Source: Clostridiales bacterium
Lineage (GTDB): Bacteria > Bacillota > Clostridia > Christensenellales > Aristaeellaceae
Direction: 5' to 3'
Assembly (NCBI GenBank): GCA_004556545.1
Contig: SFGO01000128.1
Location: 1-5,207 of the forward strand
Length of the DNA stretch: 5,207 nt
A program made the position numbers and the translations under genes. Below are positions 1-5,192 of the stretch, piece by piece. The notes under the pieces are model-generated. The model made no database searches, had not been told where the DNA came from, and saw only the letters and a list, made by a program, of their open reading frames with translations. Position 1 is the stretch's first letter. Every line of letters begins with the position of its first letter.

Positions 1-390
1 CTTCACGTCGATCTGGACGCGCTGTCCGGGATACTGCATCTGCTCGTAAGGCTTGGGCGTGTACTTCTTTTTGGGCGCTTCCTCCGGCAGCAGCCCTTCC
101 CGTCTCAAAACCCGCCGCAAGCTTTCCACGCACCGGCTATACCCGCGGCTTCTCAGCCGTGCCCATAGCTCGACAATCCCCAGCTTTGGATTTCTCCGGC
201 GCATTTTTTGTTTGAGCTTTATTTCTTCCGGCGTATGCTGGTTCGGATGGCTATGGGGTCTTCGTGACCGGCAGGCCAACAACGATTCAATGGTGCCGTC
301 AAATCGTTTTCGCCAAAAGTAAATATAGGAGCGGCTTTTGTCATACTTCCGGCTGGCGCGGGACACGCCGTATTTTTCTGCGTACTTCAT
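1..390 (-). CDS. IS481-type DDE transposase, N-terminal 130 residues (partial)
   Basis: This is the N-terminal part of a transposase that would cut and rejoin the ends of its insertion sequence. The frame is open from the ATG at 390-388 to the window edge. Residues about 4-30 (AEKYGVSRASRKYDKSRSYI onward) form a helix-turn-helix of the kind found in IS481/IS3 transposases. A second winged-helix-like stretch follows at about 53-105, rich in Arg and Lys and suited to binding the element ends. At 121-130 PGQRVQIDVK marks the start of the integrase core, with D128 the likely first catalytic Asp of the DDE triad; the other two acidic residues are off the window. The start is supported by an AAAGGAG ribosome site (405-399) 8 nt upstream. 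No frameshift or stop is seen in the visible part, so the gene may be intact. The family is recognised by motif pattern from memory, not by a search. Confidence 0.85.
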   Translation of the reverse strand, partial: MKYAEKYGVSRASRKYDKSRSYIYFWRKRFDGTIESLLACRSRRPHSHPNQHTPEEIKLKQKMRRRNPKLGIVELWARLRSRGYSRCVESLRRVLRREGLLPEEAPKKKYTPKPYEQMQYPGQRVQIDVK

Positions 391-426
391 CAGGGAGGCT
401 CCTTTCGGTTGGTTTGTGTCAACTCT

Positions 427-455
427 ACTATACCACATGGAGTCCTCCGGTCTCT
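427..455 (-). promoter_or_regulatory. Candidate transposase promoter with extended -10
   Basis: On the minus strand TATAGT (432-427) is preceded by TGG, giving an extended -10 (TGnTATAGT). With a 17-nt spacer the -35 position reads GAGACC, only 3 of 6 matches to TTGACA. Transcription would start near 420, about 30 nt before the transposase ATG. The weak -35 with an extended -10 fits low-level transposase expression. Inference from consensus only. Confidence 0.45.
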
Positions 456-470
456 TTCTTTGGGTTTCAC

Positions 471-496
471 TGTTCAATATGTATTGTAACTCTACA
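471..496 (-). repeat. Putative terminal inverted repeat of the insertion sequence
   Basis: These 26 bases begin TGTAGAGTTACAATAC when read into the element and contain the near-palindrome CAATA-CA-TATTG. This is the composition expected of a transposase-bound IS end, and 34 nt away lies the start of the degV promoter. The matching right end is outside the window, so the repeat is not verified. Confidence 0.4.
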
Positions 497-529
497 GTCG
501 CCATGCCCCGCCCCCTCCCCCCGCGCCCG

Positions 530-558
530 TTGCTTTTCCAGCGAAAATCCGTTACAAT
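530..558 (+). promoter_or_regulatory. degV promoter (sigma-A type)
   Basis: TTGCTT (530-535) and TACAAT (553-558) are separated by exactly 17 nt and match the housekeeping consensus at 4 of 6 and 5 of 6 positions. The predicted start near 565 leaves a leader of about 55 nt before the degV ATG. The promoter lies entirely outside the proposed IS end at 496, so the insertion seems to have left it intact. Confidence 0.75.
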
Positions 559-619
559 AGACTCGGATTGATACGCCCTTATATTTCCCTTTTATTTTGG
601 GTATGCACAAGGAGGAACT

Positions 620-1498
620 ATGAATTCTTACGCGTTCTTTACTGACTCGGATTCCGACCTGCCCTTTCGCTTTGTGGATGAACTGGAACTGGATATGGTC
701 TATATGCCGTACATGGTGGACGGCAAGGAATACTTTGACGATTTGGGCCGCAACGGAAAGGAAAAGGAGTTCTTTGATGCCATGCGGGGCGGGGCCGCGC
801 CGGTGACTTCGCTGCTGCCTACCGCTGCTTATGAGGAATACTTTGAGCCCGTGCTCGCCTCGGGACGGGATATTCTGTTCGCGGCGTTTTCCAGTCAGCT
901 GTCCGGCACCATTCAGAATATCTACGCCGCCCGGGAGGAGCTTCTGCAGCGCTACCCCGAACGCCGTATGATCGTGGTGGATACCCTGAGCATCTCGCTG
1001 CCGCAGAGCATTCTGGTGCTGAAGGCCCATGAACTCTACCGGCAGGGCAAAACCATGGACGAGGTCGCCGCGTGGCTGGAAGAGAACAAGAGCCGTTCTC
1101 AGGCCTTCTTCACCGTGGACGATTTGGCCTACCTGCGCCGCGGCGGACGCATCAGCGCCGTGGCGGCGACCGTTGGCACCATGCTGGATCTCAAGCCCAT
1201 CATCACCGAGGGCAAGAACGGAAAGCTCCTGTCCATGGATAAGGTTCGGGGCCGCAAACAGGCCCTTCGCACGCTGGCGGAGCTGGCCGCCCAGAATATC
1301 GACGATCCGGCCGAAGCGGAGATGTACGTGCTTCATGCCGACGCGCCTCAGGACGCGGAGCGGCTGGTGCAGCTCCTGCGGGAAAAGATCCCGGGGTTGA
1401 ACCAGATCTCCGTCCGTTATGTGGGCCCGGTCATCGGCGCGCACTGCGGCCCGGGCACCGTGGCCGTCTGCTTCTTCGGCAAGGAGCGTCCGTACTGA
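620..1498 (+). CDS. DegV family fatty-acid-binding protein
   Basis: A complete 292-residue DegV-family protein, close to the usual length of about 280-290. Family members (FakB in staphylococci) hold a fatty acid in a pocket between two domains and present it to the kinase FakA, making acyl-phosphate for membrane phospholipids; the protein is cytosolic. Visible signatures in order are FTDSDSDLP (7-15), TSLLPT (63-68), SSQLSGT (91-97), YLRRGGRIS (171-179), LDLKPII (189-195), KVRGRKQA (208-215) and IGAHCGPGTV (272-281). The ATG is set by AAGGAGG (609-615) 4 nt upstream, a rather tight spacing. The gene has its own promoter and terminator, so it is a single-gene unit. One oddity: the loop after strand VVDT, often S-x-S-x-G-x-G in the family, reads SISLPQS (124-130), without the glycines. 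Which lipid it binds cannot be told. No fakA is in the window. Confidence 0.93.
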   Translation: MNSYAFFTDSDSDLPFRFVDELELDMVYMPYMVDGKEYFDDLGRNGKEKEFFDAMRGGAAPVTSLLPTAAYEEYFEPVLASGRDILFAAFSSQLSGTIQNIYAAREELLQRYPERRMIVVDTLSISLPQSILVLKAHELYRQGKTMDEVAAWLEENKSRSQAFFTVDDLAYLRRGGRISAVAATVGTMLDLKPIITEGKNGKLLSMDKVRGRKQALRTLAELAAQNIDDPAEAEMYVLHADAPQDAERLVQLLREKIPGLNQISVRYVGPVIGAHCGPGTVAVCFFGKERPY

Positions 1499-1508
1499 GC
1501 CGGAAAAC

Positions 1509-1559
1509 AAAACCTCCGTTCCAGCCTTTCAGGGCGAAGAATGGAACGGAGGTTTTTTT
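1509..1559 (+). terminator. Strong intrinsic terminator after degV, possibly bidirectional
   Basis: A perfect stem AACCTCCGTTCCA (1511-1523) pairs with TGGAACGGAGGTT (1542-1554), extendable to 15 bp with flanking A-T pairs. It begins 10 nt after the degV stop and runs into seven T's (1553-1559). The 18-nt loop contains a small inner GCC/GGC pairing. Read on the minus strand the same stem is followed by TTTTGTTTT, so it could also stop transcripts arriving from the dapB side. Confidence 0.93.
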
Positions 1560-1573
1560 CCACCGGAAAAGGC

Positions 1574-1594
1574 ACAAAATGCCGCGAATTTTGT
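1574..1594. promoter_or_regulatory. Candidate operator dyad upstream of the XRE gene
   Basis: ACAAAAT (1574-1580) and ATTTTGT (1588-1594) form a perfect 7-bp inverted repeat with a 7-nt spacer, in the only non-coding DNA between the degV terminator and the XRE gene. XRE-type repressors commonly bind such dyads as dimers and control themselves. An overlapping dyad GGCA-N5-TGCC (1571-1583) and a half-match TTTTG-N8-CAAAA (1589-1606) share bases with it. No convincing -35/-10 pair is visible in this gap. Function is inferred from position and symmetry only. Confidence 0.45.
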
Positions 1595-1644
1595 CGAATG
1601 CCAAAACATGGTTTCGTGCTGTTTCATAGAAAGGAGCAAAGCAA

Positions 1645-1977
1645 ATGGATTACAACGCATTGGCGAAGCGCATCCGCAAGCGCAGGATCGAATTGGGCAT
1701 GACGCAGGAACAACTGGCGAAACAGGTGGGGGTGACAACCTCCTTCGTGGGCCATTTGGAACGGGGTTCCCGTAAAGCCAGCCTGGAAACGATGGTTGCT
1801 CTGGCCAATGCGCTGCACGTGGGGCTGGACTACCTGCTGTCCGAAAGTCTGGAAGCCGTACAGGAAGGCAGTGATTCCGACGGCCTGAGCCGGGGCCAGC
1901 GCTATGTGATGCACGAGATCCTCTCCACCCTGCAGAATCATCTGGACGAGTGGAATAAGCCGTCCGACGAAGCGTAA
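1645..1977 (+). CDS. XRE-family helix-turn-helix transcriptional regulator
   Basis: A small 110-residue cytosolic DNA-binding protein. Residues about 6-60 form a five-helix Cro/C1 (XRE) domain: the second helix is TQEQLAKQVG (20-29) and the recognition helix TTSFVGHLERG (31-41), followed by the typical SLETMVALANALHVGLDYLL (46-65). The C-terminal 45 residues are polar, with one probable amphipathic helix (RGQRYVMHEILSTLQNHLDEW, about 83-103) that may mediate dimerisation; no peptidase or ligand domain is attached. The ATG is fixed by AAGGAG (1631-1636) 8 nt upstream. It stands alone behind the degV terminator and converges on dapB with a 12-nt gap. Autoregulation is likely given the upstream dyad. 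The target is unknown, and nothing ties it directly to the lysine genes besides proximity. Confidence 0.88.
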   Translation: MDYNALAKRIRKRRIELGMTQEQLAKQVGVTTSFVGHLERGSRKASLETMVALANALHVGLDYLLSESLEAVQEGSDSDGLSRGQRYVMHEILSTLQNHLDEWNKPSDEA

Positions 1978-1989
1978 GACCCCGCCGCC

Positions 1990-2751
1990 TTACCCCAGCA
2001 TCTCCCGGATCAGATCCTGCATGTCATACTTTCCTGCCGGCTTGTCCATCAGGAAGGCGGCGGCGCGCAGTGCGCCCCGGGCAAACAGGGAACGCTTTTC
2101 GGCGCGATGGGTCAGGATCAGCTCTTCGCCGTCCCCGTAGAAGCAGACCTCGTGCTCCCCGGTGATGGTTCCGCCGCGCACGGCATGGATGCCGACCTCG
2201 CCGGGCTGCCGCTGGGCAGTGCGGCCATAGCGGCCGAAAACCGGCTGCCGCAGGGTCTCCGTGGCCTCCTTGACGGAATCGTAAAGCATCAGCGCGGTGC
2301 CGCTGGGGCTGTCCGCCTTCATCCGGTGGTGACGTTCGACGATCTCCACATCGAAATCTTCCCCGAGGGCTCGGGCGGCTTCCTGCACCAGATGGCGCAG
2401 GACGTTGACGCCCAGGCTCATGTTTGCACTGCGGAAAACGGGAATTTCCCGGCTGGCTTCTTCGATCATCTGAAGCTCCGCTTCGTTATAACCGGTCGCG
2501 CACAGCACGGCCGGCATTTTTTCTTTCCGGGCCAGCTGCAAAAGCTCCGGCAGCGCGGAAGGGCGTGAAAAGTCGATCAGCACGTCGGCCTTCTGCCGGG
2601 CCTGATCGAAGGCGCTGACAATGGGGTAATCCGACGGCTGGCCCGTATAGGCCACGTCCACGCCGCAGACGATCTCCACCTGCGCTTCGGCGGCTGCAGC
2701 CGTGACCTCTCGACCCATGCGGCCCAATGCGCCGCCAAGAAGAATTTTCAT
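1990..2751 (-). CDS. dapB: 4-hydroxy-tetrahydrodipicolinate reductase
   Basis: DapB reduces 4-hydroxy-tetrahydrodipicolinate to tetrahydrodipicolinate with NAD(P)H in the cytosol, feeding lysine and diaminopimelate synthesis. The 253-residue protein shows the N-terminal dinucleotide loop GGALGRMG (6-13), VLIDFSRP (57-64), CATGYNEAE (84-92), RSANMSLGVNV (107-117), the catalytic ERHHRMKADSPSGTAL (139-154; H141/H142 and K145 are the active-site positions) and GIHAVRGGTITGEHEV (187-202). Length is normal for the family, and all key residues are present. An in-frame ATG 19 codons upstream lies inside a hairpin; I prefer the ATG at 2751-2749 because AAGGAG (2765-2760) sits 8 nt ahead and the product then starts MKILLGG, as the family does. 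It is the last gene of asd-dapA-dapB, separated from dapA by 75 nt that include a terminator-like hairpin. Confidence 0.96.
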   Translation of the reverse strand: MKILLGGALGRMGREVTAAAAEAQVEIVCGVDVAYTGQPSDYPIVSAFDQARQKADVLIDFSRPSALPELLQLARKEKMPAVLCATGYNEAELQMIEEASREIPVFRSANMSLGVNVLRHLVQEAARALGEDFDVEIVERHHRMKADSPSGTALMLYDSVKEATETLRQPVFGRYGRTAQRQPGEVGIHAVRGGTITGEHEVCFYGDGEELILTHRAEKRSLFARGALRAAAFLMDKPAGKYDMQDLIREMLG

Positions 2752-2759
2752 AAAGCAAG

Positions 2760-2765
2760 CTCCTT
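2760..2765 (-). promoter_or_regulatory. Ribosome binding site that decides the dapB start
   Basis: AAGGAG on the minus strand, 8 nt before the ATG at 2751-2749. The upstream in-frame ATG at 2808 has no such site and is buried in a stem-loop. Confidence 0.85.
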
Positions 2766-2796
2766 GTTTCTTTGTAATTTGCGACTGTGGAAAGAA

Positions 2797-2828
2797 GGGG
2801 CAGAGCATCGCTCTGTCCCCGTTTTTTT
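2797..2828 (+). terminator. Hairpin between dapA and dapB, U-tract facing the plus strand
   Basis: GGGG-CAGAGC (2797-2806) pairs with GCTCTG-T-CCCC (2810-2820), with a 3-nt loop and one bulged T. On the plus strand it is followed by GTTTTTTTAATTTTT, a good terminator tail, although the only plus-strand gene that could reach it is xre. On the minus strand the tail is TTCTTTCC, so it could act as a weaker terminator or attenuator between dapA and dapB. The dapA stop codon (2829-2827) lies at the edge of the T-run. Confidence 0.7.
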
Positions 2829-3717
2829 AATTTTTCAGATAACCCAGTTCCCGCAGGCAGTTGGCCAGCGCCGCCCGGGTTTCTTCCGCAGCGGGGATCA
2901 GGGGCAGGCGCAGTTCCCCGTCGCACAGGCCCAGCATCTCCATGGCGCATTTGCAGGGGATGGGGCTGACCTCCCGGAACAGGGCGCGGATCAGCGGCAT
3001 CAGGCGGATCTGCCGGCGCAGAGATTCCTGCGGGTCGCCGTCAAAATACGCCTGGCACAGAGCGGCCATTTCCCCGGGCAGCACGTTGGAAACCACGGAG
3101 ATCACGCCCTGCGCGCCCATGGCCAGCAGCGGATAGGTCAGGTCGTCGTTGCCGCTGTACAGGGTCAGGCGGCCATCGATGGCGTCCAGCTTTTCCAGCA
3201 CCAGCGACAGGTTGGCGCTGGCTTCCTTCAGGGCGATGAACCGGCCCGAGGGAATCAGCCGCCGCAGGGTATCGGGCATGATTTCCAAAGTGGTGCGGCT
3301 GGGCACATTGTAGAGGATGATGGGCAACTGCGTATGCTCCGCAATGGCCATGAAGTGCGCGTACAGCCCCTCCTGAGAGGTCTTGTTGTAGTAGGGCGTA
3401 ACCACCAGCTGGGCTGCGCAGCCCAGATCGCGGAAACGGCGCTCGTTATCAATGACGGTCTGGGTGCAGTTGGCGCCCGTGCCGCAGATCACCGGCACGC
3501 GGCCATTGACGGCCTTCACCGTTTCCCGGATCACCTGCTCCCGTTCTTCCATTGTGAGGGTGGAGGGCTCGCCGGTGGTGCCGCAGCTGACCAGCGCGGC
3601 AGCGCCGTTTTCCAGCTGAAAATCCACCAGCCGCCGCAGGGCTTCCACATCCACCTTGCCCTCCCGGAAGGGCGTGACCAGCGCGGCGGCAGCGCCGCAG
3701 AACAGAGGTTGAGTCAT
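2827..3717 (-). CDS. dapA: 4-hydroxy-tetrahydrodipicolinate synthase
   Basis: DapA condenses pyruvate with L-aspartate-4-semialdehyde, the first committed step of the DAP/lysine pathway, through a Schiff base on a lysine in a cytosolic TIM barrel. The 296-residue protein has standard length. The catalytic set is complete: T47 in GTTGE (46-50), Y110 in VTPYYNK (106-112), Y136 and R141 in ILYNVPSRT (134-142), and the Schiff-base lysine K164 in ALKEAS (162-167). SGNDD (188-192) and GVISVVSN (204-211) are further family motifs. The pattern fits DapA rather than the related N-acetylneuraminate lyases. The ATG is preceded by AGGAGGAG (3732-3725) at 7 nt. It follows asd by 37 nt with no promoter seen between them, so it is probably co-transcribed. 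Whether it has the lysine-inhibited allosteric site cannot be judged by eye. Confidence 0.97.
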   Translation of the reverse strand: MTQPLFCGAAAALVTPFREGKVDVEALRRLVDFQLENGAAALVSCGTTGEPSTLTMEEREQVIRETVKAVNGRVPVICGTGANCTQTVIDNERRFRDLGCAAQLVVTPYYNKTSQEGLYAHFMAIAEHTQLPIILYNVPSRTTLEIMPDTLRRLIPSGRFIALKEASANLSLVLEKLDAIDGRLTLYSGNDDLTYPLLAMGAQGVISVVSNVLPGEMAALCQAYFDGDPQESLRRQIRLMPLIRALFREVSPIPCKCAMEMLGLCDGELRLPLIPAAEETRAALANCLRELGYLKN

Positions 3718-3754
3718 GATACTTCTCCTCCTGTCAGGCTGTGAGTTGCGTCGT

Positions 3755-4840
3755 TTATTTATGGGGAATGTAGCCCAGCTTGCACAGGTATTCGGCGCTG
3801 AGAACGCCGCCGCCCGCCGCGCCCCGCAGGGTATTATGGCTCAGGCAGACGAATTTATAATCCAGCACCGGGTCTTCCCGCAGGCGGCCGATAGAGATGC
3901 CCATGCCGCCGTACAGGTCGCGGTCCAGCCGGGTCTGAGGCCGGGCGGGATCCTCGAAGTAGGTCAGGAATTTTTCCGGGCTGGAGGGCAGACCGAGACC
4001 CTCCGTGGCGGGACGGCAGTGCTCCCAGCGTTCCAGAATGGTCTCGATGGAGGGCTTTTTGCCAAATTCCACGCTGACCGCCGCCATATGTCCGTCGGAG
4101 CAGGCTACCCGCAGGCACTGGGCGCTGATGGCCGGTTCCGTCGCGCTGACGATCTCGCCGTTTTCCAGATGGCCGAAAATCTTCAGCGGTTCCTTTTCGC
4201 TCTTCTCGTCCTCGCCGCCGATATAGGGGATCACATTATCCACCATTTCCGGCCAGCGTTCGAAGGTTTTGCCTGCGCCGCTGATGGCCTGATAGGTGCA
4301 GACCATGACCCGCTTGGGCTCAAAATCCAACAGGGGCCACAGGGCGGGCACATAGCTCTGGATGGAGCAGTTGGGCTTGACGGCGATAAAGCCGTTTTGG
4401 GTGCCCAGACGTTTCCGCTGGGCTTCGATGACTGCCGCGTGGCTGCCATTGATCTCGGGAATCAGCATGGGAACGTCGCTGACGCCGCGGTTGGCGCTAT
4501 TATTGGAGACCACCGGCGTTTCCGCCCGGGCGTAGCGTTCTTCCAGCGCGCGGATCTCGTCCTTCTTCATATCCACGGCGCAGAACACGAAATCCACCCG
4601 GGAAGACACGTCTTCCACCTGAGACGCGTCCAGCACGGTCATATCCGCCACATTGGCGGGAATGGGGCGATCCTTGAACGCCCAGCGGCCTTCCACCGCT
4701 TCCCGGTACGTTTTTCCGGCGCTGCGGGCGGACGCGGCCAGGCAAGTCACCTGAAACCAGGGGTGATGCTCCAGAAGAAGCGTGAAGCGCTGGCCGACCA
4801 TTCCGGTCGCGCCTACAATTCCTACACGATACGGCTGCAT
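3755..4840 (-). CDS. asd: Aspartate-semialdehyde dehydrogenase, archaeal/fungal-type
   Basis: Asd converts L-aspartyl-4-phosphate to L-aspartate-4-semialdehyde with NADPH, the branch point to lysine/DAP, threonine and methionine, and acts in the cytosol. The 361-residue product begins with the dinucleotide motif GIVGATGMVGQRF (7-19). The catalytic cysteine is C158 in KPNCSIQ (155-161), followed by QAISGAGKTF (184-193), and the base is probably H251 in RVACSDGHMAAVS (244-256). The C-terminus has SHNTLRGAAGG (334-344). The pieces IPYIGGEDEKSEKEPLKIFG (204-223) and SDGH are typical of the archaeal/fungal branch rather than the E. coli type. The frame is open 107 codons further upstream, but that stretch is low-complexity and made of hairpins; the ATG at 4840-4838 is chosen because AGAGG lies 9 nt ahead and the family starts there. 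It heads the asd-dapA-dapB operon. Confidence 0.95.
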   Translation of the reverse strand: MQPYRVGIVGATGMVGQRFTLLLEHHPWFQVTCLAASARSAGKTYREAVEGRWAFKDRPIPANVADMTVLDASQVEDVSSRVDFVFCAVDMKKDEIRALEERYARAETPVVSNNSANRGVSDVPMLIPEINGSHAAVIEAQRKRLGTQNGFIAVKPNCSIQSYVPALWPLLDFEPKRVMVCTYQAISGAGKTFERWPEMVDNVIPYIGGEDEKSEKEPLKIFGHLENGEIVSATEPAISAQCLRVACSDGHMAAVSVEFGKKPSIETILERWEHCRPATEGLGLPSSPEKFLTYFEDPARPQTRLDRDLYGGMGISIGRLREDPVLDYKFVCLSHNTLRGAAGGGVLSAEYLCKLGYIPHK

Positions 4841-4849
4841 AGCGAATGA

Positions 4850-4854
4850 CCTCT
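4850..4854 (-). promoter_or_regulatory. Ribosome binding site that decides the asd start
   Basis: AGAGG on the minus strand, 9 nt before the ATG at 4840-4838, inside an A/G-rich stretch. It is weaker than the other sites in the operon but is the only one near a start that gives a family-like N-terminus. Confidence 0.65.
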
Positions 4855-4946
4855 TTTTCTTCGAAATTTTCCTGTGCCGGGCAATAGGAGGATATGCCGG
4901 AAACGGGAATAGTGTGTGCGGGGCGCAGGGGGAATATGATGGGGAA

Positions 4947-4971
4947 CGGGGCAGCTCGATTGTTTGCCCCG
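4947..4971 (-). other. Hairpin in the asd leader
   Basis: CGGGGCA (4947-4953) and TGCCCCG (4965-4971) form a perfect 7-bp stem with an 11-nt loop, downstream of the candidate asd promoter. There is no U-run after it on the minus strand, so it is not an intrinsic terminator. It may shape the leader RNA; no function can be assigned. Confidence 0.45.
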
Positions 4972-5002
4972 AGGAAAGCCACCCTGTTTTTCTGCCGGAA
5001 TA

Positions 5003-5031
5003 TTTATACCCGTGGGGTTTTTCGCCGACTA
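5003..5031 (-). promoter_or_regulatory. Candidate promoter for asd-dapA-dapB
   Basis: On the minus strand TATAAA (5008-5003) lies in a local AT-rich island (GGGTATAAATATTCC) within otherwise GC-rich DNA. With a 17-nt spacer the -35 position reads TAGTCG, 3 of 6 matches. The predicted start near 4996 gives a leader of about 155 nt. The weak -35 could mean an activator is needed or that the true promoter lies elsewhere. Confidence 0.4.
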
Positions 5032-5033
5032 CG

Positions 5034-5158
5034 GTCCGAAGGGGACTGGGGGCGAGCGGAAAGCCCCCAGTGCGCCCGCAGGCGCATACCCCCTGCCCCG
5101 GCGGGGAATGACGCGCCGACTCCGGCGCGGATTGGGACTTGCCGTCCCAAGGGGCGCT
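5034..5158. repeat. Cluster of adjacent short GC-rich inverted repeats
   Basis: Several perfect dyads are packed side by side: GTCC/GGAC (5034-5046); ACTGGGGGC/GCCCCCAGT (5045-5053 with 5063-5071); TGCGCC/GGCGCA (5071-5076 with 5081-5086); CCCC/GGGG (5096-5106); CGCGCCG/CGGCGCG (5112-5118 with 5123-5129); TTGGGAC/GTCCCAA (5132-5138 with 5144-5150). Loops are 3-9 nt and gaps between units are 0-9 nt. Such density suggests a dispersed intergenic repeat or a structured RNA. No protein-coding or known riboswitch pattern fits. Whether it is repeated elsewhere in the genome cannot be seen from here. Confidence 0.65.
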
Positions 5159-5192
5159 CACACTTTTCTTTCGGTGGCGAAAGAAAAGTGTG
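5159..5192. repeat. Perfect 15-bp inverted repeat with 4-nt loop
   Basis: CACACTTTTCTTTCG (5159-5173) pairs exactly with CGAAAGAAAAGTGTG (5178-5192) around GTGG. It is followed at once by CAAAAGAAAG, which echoes the arm. Either strand would fold into the same stem. It lacks a U-tract after the stem, so it is not a normal terminator. It resembles palindromic intergenic repeats I associate with several bacterial genomes, but that is memory, not a search. Confidence 0.8.

Larger units (their letters stand above)
1..496 (-). mobile_element. Left part of an IS481-type insertion sequence, cut by the window edge
   Basis: The 5' portion of a DDE transposase gene, read leftwards, is preceded by about 100 nt of non-coding DNA that looks like an insertion-sequence end. 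The best outer boundary I can see is at 496: read on the minus strand the element would begin TGTAGAGTTACAATAC, and a TGT start is usual for IS3/IS481-type ends. The terminal stretch (471-496) contains the near-palindrome CAATACATATTG. A second possible boundary is 437, where the minus strand begins TGTGGTATAGTAGAG. The other end and the target duplication lie outside the window, so neither boundary can be proved. The transposase assignment is firm; the exact end is inference. Confidence 0.6.

Noticed and set aside
53..571. Short plus-strand open frames over the IS end
   Set aside because: They overlap the minus-strand transposase and the degV promoter, lack good ribosome sites and show no recognisable domain.
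560..653. Direct repeat GACTCGGATT at 560-569 and 644-653
   Set aside because: One copy is in the leader and the other is in degV codons for TDSDSD. A 10-bp repeat this close can occur by chance, and nothing else supports a regulatory role.
467..1510. Long open frame on the minus strand opposite degV
   Set aside because: It is the antisense shadow of a clearly real degV gene in GC-rich DNA, crosses the degV promoter and terminator, and its translation shows no domain.
2018..2060. TTTCCTG/CAGGAAG-like dyad near the end of dapB
   Set aside because: It lies within dapB codons, has an imperfect stem and a long loop, and no T-run, so it is not a convincing terminator for xre.
2764..4849. Two long plus-strand open frames opposite dapA and asd
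   Set aside because: Both are antisense to genes with complete catalytic motifs. They lack family-like sequence and arise from codon bias in GC-rich DNA.
4841..5040. Lysine riboswitch or T-box leader upstream of asd
   Set aside because: Expected for this operon in Gram-positives, but I could not find the conserved L-box or T-box sequence blocks by eye.
4841..5161. 107-codon N-terminal extension of asd
   Set aside because: The in-frame extension has no protein-like character, consists largely of inverted repeats, and would add residues the Asd family does not have. The ATG at 4840 has an RBS.
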